Under the pieces are notes generated by a model that saw only the letters and a list, made by a program, of their open reading frames with translations, searched no databases and had not been told where the DNA came from. Positions 23,095 through 33,353 of a DNA stretch of 39,321 nucleotides are shown here, in pieces. This stretch comes from Terriglobia bacterium (GTDB taxonomy: Bacteria; Acidobacteriota; Terriglobia; Acidiferrales; UBA7541): NCBI GenBank assembly GCA_020073585.1, contig JAIQEV010000035.1, forward strand, positions 1-39,321, in the 5' to 3' direction. A program made the translations under genes and the position numbers. Each line of letters starts with the position of its first letter. Position 1 is the stretch's first letter.

Positions 23095-24060
23095 TCAGAC
23101 CAGGACGCAGCGCGCCGCGTGATCCGCGGACACCGCGCGCAATTCCGGCAGCGCGGCGGCGCATTCGGGGCGGCGCTGGGCGCAGCGCGGCTCGAAGGCG
23201 CAGCCCGGCGGCAGCGCCGTAAGCTGCGGCACGGTGCCGGGAATCGGCGCCAGCTTGCTGCGTCGCAGGCGCGGCGACGCCGCGAGCAAGCCTGCGGTAT
23301 ACGGATGCCGCGGCCGCGCCAGCACCTCGTGCGCCGGCCCTTCCTCCACGATCCGCCCCGCGTACATCACCGCCACGCGGCCGGCCACCTGTGCGACCAC
23401 GCCGAGATCGTGGGTGATGAAGAGCAGGCCGAGGCGCAACTCGCGCCGCAGAGTGTCCAGCAAGTCCAGGATCTGCTTCTGCACGGTGACGTCGAGCGCG
23501 GTGGTCGGTTCGTCGGCGATCAGCAGGCGCGGGCCGCCCGCCAACGCCATGGCGATCATGGCGCGCTGGCGCAGGCCGCCGGAGAGCTGGTGGGGAAACT
23601 GCGCCGCGCGATCTCGCGGCTCCGGCACCGCGGCGCGTTCGAGAGCGGCCAGAACGCGCCGCTGCACTTCCGCAGTGGGCAATTCCGGCTCGTGGGCGCG
23701 AATGGCCTCCGCGATCTGCGCGCCGACGCGCATCACCGGGTTCAGCGAGGTCATCGGCTCCTGAAAGACCATGGCGATCTCGCGCCCGCGCACCGCGCGC
23801 CAATCGCGTTCGCCCAACCCCGCGAGATTTTTCCCCGAGAATTGCCCGTCCAGCCGGGCTTCCCCGCCGACCCGCGCGCCCTCCGGCAGCAAGCCCATCA
23901 GCGCCAGCGCCAGCATCGTCTTCCCGCTGCCCGATTCCCCCACGAGCCCCAGCGCTTCGCCCGCGCCGATGCCCAGCGACACGCCGTTCACCGGGCGCAC
24001 CCAGCCCGCCGCCGTCGCCAGCTCCACCGTCAGCCCGCGCACCTCGAGCAGCTTGTCCAC
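23095..24060 (-). CDS. Peptide-type ABC transporter ATP-binding protein (OppD/DppD-like)
   Basis: 321 residues if started at GTG 24060, the usual OppD length; GTG 24075 is an alternative and no site has a good ribosome sequence. Walker A GESGSGKT, Q-loop VFQEPMTSLNPVM, signature LSGGLRQRAMIAMAL, Walker B LLIADEPTTALD, switch His LFITHDLGVV. A full C-terminal oligopeptide extension (RHPYTAGLLAASP, PPGCAFEPRCAQRRPEC) has the cysteines typical of OppD/DppD. The heptamer array at 24077-24106 lies directly upstream of its start. Confidence 0.88.
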   Translation of the reverse strand: MDKLLEVRGLTVELATAAGWVRPVNGVSLGIGAGEALGLVGESGSGKTMLALALMGLLPEGARVGGEARLDGQFSGKNLAGLGERDWRAVRGREIAMVFQEPMTSLNPVMRVGAQIAEAIRAHEPELPTAEVQRRVLAALERAAVPEPRDRAAQFPHQLSGGLRQRAMIAMALAGGPRLLIADEPTTALDVTVQKQILDLLDTLRRELRLGLLFITHDLGVVAQVAGRVAVMYAGRIVEEGPAHEVLARPRHPYTAGLLAASPRLRRSKLAPIPGTVPQLTALPPGCAFEPRCAQRRPECAAALPELRAVSADHAARCVLV

Positions 24061-24076
24061 GCGGCCATCATAGACA

Positions 24077-24106
24077 CGAAATGCGAAACTCGAAATACGA
24101 AATTCG
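24077..24106. repeat. Heptamer tandem array 1 (CGAAAYN x4)
   Basis: Units CGAAATG, CGAAACT, CGAAATA, CGAAATT followed by CG, in perfect 7-nt register. Located between the divergent oppD-like and MFS genes, immediately upstream of the oppD-like start. Same family as arrays at 35143, 35590 and 38097. Confidence 0.8.
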
Positions 24107-24194
24107 CGCCCTTTCCCCATAGCACGTGGCGGGGACACACGCACACGCCGCCTGCGCGAGTCCGGTAGAATGTGTGGGGCTTCTTTTCTTGGCG

Positions 24195-25505
24195 ATGACT
24201 GCCGCGACGACAACCCGGGTGGACTGGAAGCTGATCTTCGCGCAGCGCGGTTTCCGCTATTTTTTCGTGGCCATGTTCGTGTCCCTGTTCGGCAGCGGCA
24301 TGAACTTCACCGGCGTGAGCTGGTACATCCTTTCCACCACGCATTCGACGGTGAAGGTGAGCCTGCAGGTGATCGTGGTGACCCTGCCGGGGATGCTGGT
24401 GCCGTTTCTCGGCGGGGTGCTGATCGACCGCTTCGACCGCCGCTACCTGGGCGTGGCGCTGGACCTGGTGCGCGGCTGCACGGTGCTGGGCACCGCGGCG
24501 CTGGCGCACTGGGGCCACCTCGAGCTGTGGCACCTCTACGCCATGACCCTGGTCAACGGCATGGGCTCCGCGATGTACTGGGCCACGGTCAACGCCCTGG
24601 TGCAGGAGGTGATCCCGCCGAGCCAGTACACCGGCGCCAGCGCGGCCACGCTCATCGGGGTGCAGAGCGGCATGCTCATCGCCGGGTCGTTCGTGGGCTT
24701 CGTCTACGACGGCGCCGGAATCGCCGGCATCCTGGCCATCGACGGCCTGACCTACTTCGTCTCCGCGTTCTGCCTCTACCGCGTGCGGCGCGGCTACATC
24801 TCGCCGCGGCAGCACTTGAAATACCCGCGCGAATTTTCCGAGGCCACCGAAGCCACCGCCGAAGCGCTGGAGAGCGGCGAAATGCCCGCCGTCGCCGAGG
24901 CCGGCCTCTCGCTGGCCATCTACGCCGACCTGAAGGAAGGCTTCGCGTACCTGAAGCGGCAGCCGGTGGTGCGCGCGCTGGGGCTGACGCACGCGGTGAT
25001 GATGGCCAGCGTGGTCAGTGCCAACGTCGTGCTGGTGGCGCTGGCCAACGACATCCTGCACGCCGGCGCGCGCGGCCTGGGCTTTCTGGAAGCCGGCTGG
25101 GCCCTCGGCGCCATTGCCGGCGGGCTCATCGCCAGCCAGCTCCCGCGGACCCTGCGCCTGAACGTTTATGTTCTGGCCATGGCCAGCCTCGCGGCGGCGC
25201 ACCTGGCCATTCCCTTCGTGGCCTTTCTCGCGGGAGCGGTGGCGCTGCAGGCGGCTTCGGGGCTGTGCCGCGCGGTGGGCGGGGTAGTGGCGCAGTCGGC
25301 GCTGCTGGGCATTGTGCCGCGGCACTTCATGGGGCGCACGCAATCGGCCATCGCCATTCTCACCACCTCGCTGCAGGTGTCCATGAGCGTGGCCCTGGGC
25401 TGGATCGCGCAAAGCTCGGGTATCGCCGCAGGCTTCCTGCTGCTGGCCCTGCTTTACGTCGCGGCCACCTTTTCCGCCTCGCGCGCGCGCCAGCTTTTGC
25501 GCTAG
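24195..25505 (+). CDS. Major facilitator superfamily transporter (EntS-like)
   Basis: 436 residues from ATG 24195; the frame is open 5' and the ribosome site is weak. About 12 hydrophobic helices are visible (YFFVAMFVSLFGSGMNFTGV, VTLPGMLVPFLGGVLIDRFDRR, LATLIG..., LGFLEAGWALGAIAGGLIA, LAIPFVAFLAGAVALQAASG). The MFS loop signature appears as GGVLIDRFDRRYLG after the second helix, and a long cytoplasmic loop (about 205-260) lies between the halves. Resembles the multidrug/siderophore exporter group; substrate unknown. Divergent from the oppD-like gene and followed by the dinB gene 36 bp on. Confidence 0.85.
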   Translation: MTAATTTRVDWKLIFAQRGFRYFFVAMFVSLFGSGMNFTGVSWYILSTTHSTVKVSLQVIVVTLPGMLVPFLGGVLIDRFDRRYLGVALDLVRGCTVLGTAALAHWGHLELWHLYAMTLVNGMGSAMYWATVNALVQEVIPPSQYTGASAATLIGVQSGMLIAGSFVGFVYDGAGIAGILAIDGLTYFVSAFCLYRVRRGYISPRQHLKYPREFSEATEATAEALESGEMPAVAEAGLSLAIYADLKEGFAYLKRQPVVRALGLTHAVMMASVVSANVVLVALANDILHAGARGLGFLEAGWALGAIAGGLIASQLPRTLRLNVYVLAMASLAAAHLAIPFVAFLAGAVALQAASGLCRAVGGVVAQSALLGIVPRHFMGRTQSAIAILTTSLQVSMSVALGWIAQSSGIAAGFLLLALLYVAATFSASRARQLLR

Positions 25506-25541
25506 TCTAAAAATATTGCCGTCACGCAGGAGAGACCGCCC

Positions 25542-26045
25542 ATGGAAATCCGCACCATCCAGCCGTTTTTGCGCTATCTCGACAACGTGCGCGAGCGCAC
25601 CCTGCGCGTGGCGCGCTGCATTCCGCCGGACAAGATCGAGTGGAGCTACGCGCCGGAAAAATTTACGCTGGGCGATCTGCTGCGGCACATCGCCGTGGCC
25701 GAGCGCTACATGTGGGCGGAAACCCTGCAGGGGCGTCCGAGCCGCTACACCAGCCACGGCACGGAGCTGGCCGATGGTTACGGGAACGTTCTGGCGTTCA
25801 TGGAGCGGCTGCACGCCGAGTCCATGGAGATTTTCGCGCGACTGAGCGATGAGGACCTGCAGGGCAAACGCAAAACGCCCGGGGACGCGGAAATTCCCGT
25901 CTGGAAATGGCTGCGCGCGATGCTCGAGCACGAAATCCATCACCGCGGGCAGATCTACATCTATCTCGGTATCCTCGGTGTTCCGACGCCCCCGCTCTAC
26001 GGGCTGACCTCGGAGGAAGTGCGCGCGCGCAGCGTCGCTCCCTGA
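25542..26045 (+). CDS. DinB family protein
   Basis: 167 residues; ATG 25542 with AGGAGAG eight bases upstream. A four-helix-bundle fold of the DinB/YfiT superfamily. Candidate metal ligands: His49 in LLRHIAVAERYMW and the HEIHH cluster at 130-134. Family members are metal-dependent thiol transferases or hydrolases in the bacillithiol/mycothiol group, but many are uncharacterised, so the reaction cannot be named. Probably read with the MFS gene. Confidence 0.85.
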   Translation: MEIRTIQPFLRYLDNVRERTLRVARCIPPDKIEWSYAPEKFTLGDLLRHIAVAERYMWAETLQGRPSRYTSHGTELADGYGNVLAFMERLHAESMEIFARLSDEDLQGKRKTPGDAEIPVWKWLRAMLEHEIHHRGQIYIYLGILGVPTPPLYGLTSEEVRARSVAP

Positions 26046-26065
26046 CAGGCCGTGCCGCGCTGCAG

Positions 26066-27937
26066 CTACGCGGGCTCCGCGCCGCCCGGCGCGCGCTTCA
26101 CCACCACCTGCCGCGCCGCGGCCCGTTCACGCCCCATGAAGCGCACCACCTCCTGGTAGAGCTTGCCGCGCAGTTGATTGCGCTCGTTGGCCCGGGTGAT
26201 GTAGCGCACCGAAACTTCGATGCCCATGGGCCCCGGGCGCACACTCATCGCCGGATCGGCGGAGAAGCCGCTCATGCCCTTGGAGCTGGTCACCCGGCGC
26301 CATTCCATCTCGGCCAGCCGCGCGCTTTGCGCCGTCTCCGCCGCCACCAGCTTCTGAATCGCTTCCACCGTCGGATAGGGATCTTCGCCCGACGGCAGCA
26401 CCAGTTGCAGTTCGTCCCACAGCCACTGCCCGGTGGTCGAGAAGTTGAAGTAGTGGCCTTCGATCGCGAAACTGTTGGCGAACGTCACGCGCCGCCCGGT
26501 CGGATGCCCGGAGTCGGTCCAGTTGCCGGTCTCCAGCAGCACCGTGTGAAACGGCCCGATCTCCACGACTTCTCCGGTCACGCCGTTGATCTCCACCCAG
26601 TCGCCCAGATGCATTCCGTTCTTGCCCATCAGCACGAACCAGCCGAAGAAGCCGACAATGAAATCCTTCAGCGCCACGGTCAGGCCTGCGCCCGCGAGCC
26701 CCAGGAACGTTCCCAGTTGGCTGGGCGGCCCGAAAATCACCAGCAGGATGAAGAGCGCCGCGGCCACCTGCAGCGCCACGCGCGTCACGGTGCGCAGCGT
26801 CTGCACCTGGCGGCGGTCTATCGCCAGCTTCCCGAGCAGCTTGTCCAGCAGGCTGCTGAAATAGATGCCGGCCAGCGCAATCGCCAGAATGATCAGCACG
26901 CCGCGCAGCGCATGATTCAGGACGGCCCGCTGCCTCGCCGCCACCGCGTCAATCCACTGTCCGTAGATGCCGGCGAGCTCTTTGTGGGCTCCGATGCGCT
27001 TGTCGAAGGTCGCCAGCGCTTTCTGATCCGCCGCGATCTGTTTCGTTTTCTTGACCAGCGCCGCCGATTGCTCGCGGCTGCGGCCGGGCGGCATCGCCGG
27101 GGCGGGAGCCCCTTCCGGGGACTTTCCGCGCTTCGCGTGATGCGCCAGTTCGGGGGACTTCTCTTTCGCCGCTTCGATCTGCGCCTCGTGCGCGTCGTGC
27201 TGCCCCGCCAAAGCGACCGCCGCGGCCTCGGAGTCCTGCTTCGCGCGCCACAACCGCAGCTGCTTCTCATGCAGCGCCGACCACTGCTGGAAGCGGTGAA
27301 TCAGCCCGCGCTCTTCGGCCGGAGCGGCAGCGTTGGGAATCGCGGACACGTTGCCGTGCGCGCCCGCCTCATGCTCCTGCACCAGCTCCTGAATGCGGTC
27401 CTCGGGATCGCCTCCCGCGCGGATCAGGTCCTGCTTGGCGTCGTCCACTTCGTCCTGATCCAGTTCGAGCTGCGCCTTGGCCAGGTCCAATTCATCGCCT
27501 AGGATTTCCTTCTTCTCACCGCTGGCCTGGGCTTCGGCGGCCGCGAGCTGCGCCACCCGCGCCTGATCGTTCTTCAGCAGGCTCTGCGCCTTCTGCAGGC
27601 GCGCCTGAATCTCCTTGGCCTCGGCGTTCAGCGCCGGCGGGTGTTCGGCCGCCTCGTGCAGCGCCGCGGCAAATGCCAGGTCCACTTCGTAATCCGCAAG
27701 CCGCAGCGCCTCCAGCGCGAGAGGCCGCTCCTCGGGCAGCGTCGCGAGCTGCGCGAGCTGCTGCGCCGTCTTCAGCGGCGATTGATCCACCAGCGGCGCT
27801 GGCGCCGGCACAGCGCGCTTCCCTTTGCCCAGCGAGGGCGGAACCTTGGCCGGCTCACTGGTGCGCAGCAATCCGTACACGGTCGCCCCCAACAGCAGGA
27901 CAAGGACACTCGCGGCGATCTTCTGTGTCGGTCTCAT
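26066..27937 (-). CDS. Mechanosensitive ion channel, MscS family, with long coiled-coil periplasmic region
   Basis: 623 residues. N-terminal signal anchor (VLVLLLGATVYGLL); a roughly 300-residue Ala/Gln/Glu/Lys-rich coiled-coil segment (LRLADYEVDLAFAAALHEAAE, AQLAAAEAQASGEKKEI); then membrane helices and the pore helix region LGTFLGLAGAGLTVALKDFIVGFFGWFVL. The beta domain (LGDWVEINGVTGEVVEIG, TFANSFAIEGHYFNF) and a C-terminal alpha/beta domain follow. It releases solutes on osmotic downshock. The large periplasmic coiled coil places it with the MscK/YbiO/MscM-like long members, not small MscS. Confidence 0.9.
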   Translation of the reverse strand: MRPTQKIAASVLVLLLGATVYGLLRTSEPAKVPPSLGKGKRAVPAPAPLVDQSPLKTAQQLAQLATLPEERPLALEALRLADYEVDLAFAAALHEAAEHPPALNAEAKEIQARLQKAQSLLKNDQARVAQLAAAEAQASGEKKEILGDELDLAKAQLELDQDEVDDAKQDLIRAGGDPEDRIQELVQEHEAGAHGNVSAIPNAAAPAEERGLIHRFQQWSALHEKQLRLWRAKQDSEAAAVALAGQHDAHEAQIEAAKEKSPELAHHAKRGKSPEGAPAPAMPPGRSREQSAALVKKTKQIAADQKALATFDKRIGAHKELAGIYGQWIDAVAARQRAVLNHALRGVLIILAIALAGIYFSSLLDKLLGKLAIDRRQVQTLRTVTRVALQVAAALFILLVIFGPPSQLGTFLGLAGAGLTVALKDFIVGFFGWFVLMGKNGMHLGDWVEINGVTGEVVEIGPFHTVLLETGNWTDSGHPTGRRVTFANSFAIEGHYFNFSTTGQWLWDELQLVLPSGEDPYPTVEAIQKLVAAETAQSARLAEMEWRRVTSSKGMSGFSADPAMSVRPGPMGIEVSVRYITRANERNQLRGKLYQEVVRFMGRERAAARQVVVKRAPGGAEPA

Positions 27938-28064
27938 AGCAAGGCGGTTCCCATTCTAAATAGGTGGGGAGCCCCGCACAACAAAGCCCTGCGCCGGCTG
28001 GGGCAGTTCCCTGCCGAGCCGCCTGCGATAGAGAGGGTCCAATTCCGAGGCATATATTTTGACC

Positions 28065-28097
28065 GTGTCTTAACAATCCCTCTTTCGTGCCGTAACG
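28065..28097 (+). promoter_or_regulatory. Candidate Pho-box-like direct repeats upstream of the phosphoesterase gene
   Basis: GTGTCTTAACA (28065-28075) and GTGCCGTAACG (28087-28097) match at 8 of 11 positions and are exactly 22 bp (two helical turns) apart. PhoB/PhoP operators use 11-bp-phased direct repeats such as TGTCATAA or TTAACA, and the gene downstream is a secreted phosphatase-type enzyme. Suggestive only. Confidence 0.3.
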
Positions 28098-28232
28098 ATC
28101 GCCCCCTACTCTCGCCTCGCCACCGTTCCGAGAAAAACCCCGGGATGGGACGGAGTCCGGTCACAGTCCGCGGCCCGGCTCCAGATCGAGTCCCCGCGCC
28201 AAGCACAACAAATCGCGAAAGGAAAAAGAGAA

Positions 28233-29486
28233 ATGAAAATGAATCTGAATCTGAAGGGCATCGCGGCCTGTTTGCTAGCCGCTACGATGGTCAGTCCGGC
28301 TTTCGCCAACGAGGGTCCCGTTCCCCAGGGCGTTCCGCATCTCGACCACGTCTTCGTCATCATGATGGAAAACCACGGCTATAGCCAGATTCTCAACAAC
28401 CCCAACGCGCCGTTCGTCAACCACTACGCAAAGTCTGCCAATACTGCCAAGAATTACTTCGCCGTCGCCCATCCCAGCCTGACCAACTACCTCGAGGTGG
28501 CCGGCGGATCCAATTTTGGCGTGCTCAGCGACAACAATCCCGATTGGCACAACGCCACGTGCACCACGAACCTCGCTTCCGGCATTGCCAACACCGACAA
28601 CCCGGCGAGCCCCCATGTTTGCCCCATCGACGGCAACGGGACCGACGCAGCCACCCCCGCCATCGACATCACCAATGAGGTTCAAGGCGCTCCGGGTGAA
28701 CTCAATATTGACGGCACTCTGTCCATTCCCGCGGCGACAAACGTCTCCGGCAAGACCATCGCCGATCAGTTGGTTGCCGCCGGACTGAGCTGGAAGAGCT
28801 ATCAGGAAAACTTGCCGCCTGCCGGCGCGGACGGGGTGAACTTCAGCGATGGTTTCTTCACCGACAGCAGCAACATCCCCGGAACCATCCCCGGCGAGAA
28901 ACAGGGCCTCATCAAACTTTACGCTGCCAAGCACAATCCTTTCGTGTACTTCCGCAGCGTGCAGGAAGGTCAAAGTGACGGCCTCGGCCTCGACCGCATC
29001 GTTGGTTTCGCGGGAGCGCGCGGCTTCTTTGAAGACCTCAGTTCCGGGCGCGTGCCGCACTTCTCGTTCATCGCGCCGAATCAGTGCAACGACCAGCACG
29101 GCCGCGGCAATGCCGGCCCGCAGTGCGACTACGATCCCAGCGCCAATGGCACGCAGCAGGGGCTGAACCCGGCATTGATCTATCTGGGCGACCTGGCCGT
29201 ACGCAACATTGTGAAGGCCATTCACAGCTCGCCCGCCTGGCAAGAGGGCCGCAACGCCATCGTGGTCGTATGGGACGAAAACGATTACAGCGTCGCACCG
29301 TCCACCAACCAGGTACTGCTCATCGTGGACACCAACTATGGCCCGCACGGCGTGCAGAGCGCGAATTTCTACACGCACTTCTCGCTGCTCAAGTCGATCG
29401 AAGCGGGTTTGGGCCTGCCCTGTCTGAACCATGCCTGCGACGCAAATAGCAAGGTGATGTCCGACCTGTTCCGCGCCGGTCAATAA
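28233..29486 (+). CDS. Secreted phosphoesterase (acid phosphatase / phospholipase C superfamily)
   Basis: 417 residues, ATG 28233 with AGGAAA upstream. A signal peptide (AACLLAATMVSPAFA) precedes a phosphoesterase fold: DHVFVIMMENHGYSQIL near the N-terminus (metal-ligand region), FAVAHPSLTNYLEVAGG, FSFIAPNQCNDQHGRG, and the conserved C-terminal metal motif VVVWDENDY. Six or more cysteines are consistent with an extracytoplasmic protein. The family includes AcpA-type acid phosphatases and PLCs that release phosphate from organic esters; substrate uncertain. Followed by a strong terminator. Possibly phosphate-regulated (see the candidate direct repeats at 28065). Confidence 0.88.
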   Translation: MKMNLNLKGIAACLLAATMVSPAFANEGPVPQGVPHLDHVFVIMMENHGYSQILNNPNAPFVNHYAKSANTAKNYFAVAHPSLTNYLEVAGGSNFGVLSDNNPDWHNATCTTNLASGIANTDNPASPHVCPIDGNGTDAATPAIDITNEVQGAPGELNIDGTLSIPAATNVSGKTIADQLVAAGLSWKSYQENLPPAGADGVNFSDGFFTDSSNIPGTIPGEKQGLIKLYAAKHNPFVYFRSVQEGQSDGLGLDRIVGFAGARGFFEDLSSGRVPHFSFIAPNQCNDQHGRGNAGPQCDYDPSANGTQQGLNPALIYLGDLAVRNIVKAIHSSPAWQEGRNAIVVVWDENDYSVAPSTNQVLLIVDTNYGPHGVQSANFYTHFSLLKSIEAGLGLPCLNHACDANSKVMSDLFRAGQ

Positions 29487-29544
29487 GGCGGCGTGCCAAA
29501 CGCGCGAAACCAGCGGCTCGCCTTGCATGCAAATCGCAATGCCA

Positions 29545-29576
29545 GGGAAAGGCCCTTCGGGGCCTTTCCCGTTTTT
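29545..29576 (+). terminator. Intrinsic terminator with UUCG tetraloop
   Basis: An 11-bp perfect stem (29545-29555 with 29560-29570), TTCG loop, then GTTTTT. Lies 58 nt past the phosphoesterase stop; on the minus strand it lacks a T-run, so it is directional. Confidence 0.92.
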
Positions 29577-29663
29577 GCTGGTCGCTTACCTTCTCGCCAC
29601 GCCAAACCATCTTCTCCGCCCTGCGGCGGATCTTTTAAGCTAGCCTGGGGTCCGGAGGCCGCC

Positions 29664-30203
29664 TTGGATTCGCGCTTGCCCAGGTTGGTTTTCATTCTGC
29701 TGGCGTTGTACGCGGCCATCCACTTCTCCTACTACTATCCGCAACTGCCCGGCGTGGTGGCTTCGCATTTCGACGTCCACGGCGTAGCGAACGGCTGGCA
29801 GGCGAAATCGGCTTTCTTTTCCGTTCTAATTACCGTGAGCGTCCTGGCCGCGGTAATCGGCTTTGGCATTCCCCGCATCATCGCGGCGGTGCCCCCGCAA
29901 TGGATCAACCTTCCGAACAAGCGCTACTGGCTCGCGCCGGAACATCTCGCGGAGACCCAGGAATTTCTGAGCCGCTATTTTGCGTGGTTCGGCTGCGCCG
30001 TCTTCCTGATCATGATCCTCACCTTCGACTACGCGCTGCAGTCCAATCTGCATCCGGAAGCCCCCCCGGACGTCTCCCGCCTGTGGTACATCCTCGCCGG
30101 CTTTCTCGTGTTCACGATTGTCTGGACCATCCGGATGTTGAGAAAATTCTTCCACCCGCCCATAACCGCCTCGGGAGTTGACGAAAAGCCCCGGGGGGCA
30201 TAG
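29664..30203 (+). CDS. DUF1648-domain integral membrane protein
   Basis: 179 residues from TTG 29664, chosen because GGAGG lies five bases upstream and the first helix follows immediately; the frame is open further 5' across the terminator. Four hydrophobic helices are visible. The DUF1648 pattern appears near the start (LPGVVASHFDVHGVANGWQAKSAFF), as in SdpI-like and YhdP-type membrane proteins. C-terminal KPRGA tail. Function unknown. Confidence 0.72.
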   Translation: MDSRLPRLVFILLALYAAIHFSYYYPQLPGVVASHFDVHGVANGWQAKSAFFSVLITVSVLAAVIGFGIPRIIAAVPPQWINLPNKRYWLAPEHLAETQEFLSRYFAWFGCAVFLIMILTFDYALQSNLHPEAPPDVSRLWYILAGFLVFTIVWTIRMLRKFFHPPITASGVDEKPRGA

Positions 30204-30212
30204 TTTTGGCCG

Positions 30213-30401
30213 GTGAAGATCAGAGATGTCATCCGCATGCTGGAACAAGACGGGTGGGTGCTGGTGAGAACGCGGGGTAGTCACCGCCAATACAAACATG
30301 CTGTTAAACTAGGTCTTGTAACTATCCCCGGAAAGCCGGGCGACGACCTCGCCCCCGGAACATTGAACAGTATTTTGAAACAAGCAGGGTTGAAGTCATG
30401 A
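30213..30401 (+). CDS. hicA: HicA-type mRNA interferase toxin
   Basis: 62 residues from GTG 30213. A double-stranded-RNA-binding-like fold with the catalytic His in TRGSHRQYKH (His24), and GLVTIPGKPGDDLAPGTLNSILKQAGL, all typical of HicA. The toxin cleaves mRNA in a ribosome-independent way. The stop overlaps the hicB start as ATGA. The gene is noticeably less GC-rich than its neighbours, fitting mobile toxin-antitoxin cassettes. Confidence 0.9.
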   Translation: MKIRDVIRMLEQDGWVLVRTRGSHRQYKHAVKLGLVTIPGKPGDDLAPGTLNSILKQAGLKS

Positions 30402-30613
30402 AAAAATATTTGATCGTCATCGAGCCGACACAGACTGGCTTTTCCGCCTACTCCCCGGATCTCCCGGGATGTGTTTCGACGGGCCGGACACGCGAGGAAG
30501 TCGAACTGAGCATGCGGGAAGCGATCGCATTTCACCTCGCTGGCCTGCGCGAGGAAGGCGAGCCCGTGCCCGAACCACATACCTACTCTGCTTACGTCGA
30601 ACTTCCCGCATAA
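30398..30613 (+). CDS. hicB: HicB-type antitoxin (compact form)
   Basis: 71 residues. The partial RNase-H-like HicB fold (YLIVIEPTQTGFSAYSPDLPGCVSTGRTREEVELSMREAIAFHL) is complete. There is no C-terminal ribbon-helix-helix or HTH domain, so it neutralises HicA but may not bind its own operator. Translationally coupled to hicA. Confidence 0.9.
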   Translation: MKKYLIVIEPTQTGFSAYSPDLPGCVSTGRTREEVELSMREAIAFHLAGLREEGEPVPEPHTYSAYVELPA

Positions 30614-30618
30614 CGGTC

Positions 30619-31059
30619 ATGCGCACACTTGTCAGTTGCTTCCTCCTGGCCGCGGTGCCGGGCTTGGCTTTGTTTCTGATTCCATCGCTGGCTCGCGCAT
30701 GCACCTGCGAGGTTTATGGAGACGGCAGTCCACGCTCTAGGATGCATTATGCTAAGGCCGTTTTTATTGGGGAAGTCCTCGAAGTAAGGGAGGCCACAAA
30801 GTCCGAGCGCGAGGAATACTCCAACGCCTACATTGTTCGGATGCGTGTCGATCGTTACTGGAAGGGGATAAAATCCAGCGAAATAAATGTAGAAACTGAC
30901 ATGACCGGTTGCGGTCCCTACTTCCGGGTCGGCGAAAAATTCCTCGTCTACGGCATGGGCAAACGGCTGAACACTGCCTGTTCCGGCACTTGCAAGCTGG
31001 AATACGCCGAAAAAGACCTGAAAGCTCTCGGTCCAGGCAAAGGGTTCAAGGCAAAATGA
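30619..31059 (+). CDS. Secreted TIMP/NTR-like protein
   Basis: 146 residues from ATG 30619, five bases after the hicB stop. A signal peptide (FLLAAVPGLALFLIPSLARA) would be cut just before CTCE. A mature N-terminal Cys-x-Cys followed by AKAVFIGEVLEV...RVDRYWKG...TDMTGCGPYFRVGEKFLVYG and paired cysteines near the C-terminus (ACSGTC) matches the netrin/TIMP-like domain of bacterial proteins. Function unknown. Lower GC than the core genes around it. Possibly co-transcribed with hicAB, though likely unrelated in function. Confidence 0.72.
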   Translation: MRTLVSCFLLAAVPGLALFLIPSLARACTCEVYGDGSPRSRMHYAKAVFIGEVLEVREATKSEREEYSNAYIVRMRVDRYWKGIKSSEINVETDMTGCGPYFRVGEKFLVYGMGKRLNTACSGTCKLEYAEKDLKALGPGKGFKAK

Positions 31060-31062
31060 AAA

Positions 31063-31085
31063 CGCCTCCGAGTTTTTCGGAGGCG
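31063..31085. terminator. Terminator-like hairpin between the TIMP-like gene and rpoD
   Basis: A 9-bp stem (31063-31071 with 31077-31085) with a 5-nt loop lies between convergent genes. On the minus strand it is followed by TTTTCATTTT, so it most likely ends the rpoD message; on the plus strand only CTTTG follows. Confidence 0.7.
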
Positions 31086-31111
31086 CTTTGTGCAAAGCCG
31101 GTCGGATTTTT

Positions 31112-32842
<1,731 letters not shown>

Positions 32843-33353
32843 GAAACTCCTCCGCCTTTACCGCAAACTTTCCGCCCGGCTGCAGCCCGCCCGCTGCGCG
32901 CAACATTTCAGTACTGCCAAGAACCACGCCAGTGCCCCGCGGGGCCCGCATCCGTCAGGAGCAGCCAGGCGCTCCCCGAAGGCGGCCTACCCGCCGCACA
33001 AGGAACAGGTCTCCCTGTTCGGCCATCATTTGTCGTGAGATTCCTTCCGCCCTGCTGCCCGCTCACCGGCTTCCCCGCGCTGTCCATCTTGCGCCGGGGG
33101 AAAAGATGCCCTGCTGCCGGGAACATCCTTACACTCATATAGATGCGAAACGGGGCAGTTCCGTTACCCGCTAAACCCTAGTACGTTACACGCCTGAGTC
33201 CTATCCCGTCAACGTCCTTCTTCCCGCCTCGCCCCGGCGCGCACAATTCCCGCAGGCAGCGCCGTCCCGGGATCTCTCTTGGCCTTCCTGAGGCGCTGGC
33301 GGGCGCCGCGCCCGGCAGCTCAACTGCTACTGTGCGCTAGACTTATCCTCGGG
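32843..33353 (-). other. dnaG-rpoD intergenic region; rpoD leader
   Basis: 511 bases without a convincing gene. It contains a 12-bp palindrome GCCCCGCGGGGC at 32934-32945 and the candidate promoter at 33183-33212. Nothing recognisable as tRNA or riboswitch is seen; a small RNA cannot be excluded. Confidence 0.5.
33183..33212 (-). promoter_or_regulatory. Candidate sigma-70 promoter for rpoD
   Basis: On the minus strand TTGACG (33212-33207) is followed after 18 nt by TAACGT (33188-33183), giving a long rpoD leader of roughly 340 nt. The -35 is good and the -10 is partial; assignment by eye. Confidence 0.35.
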
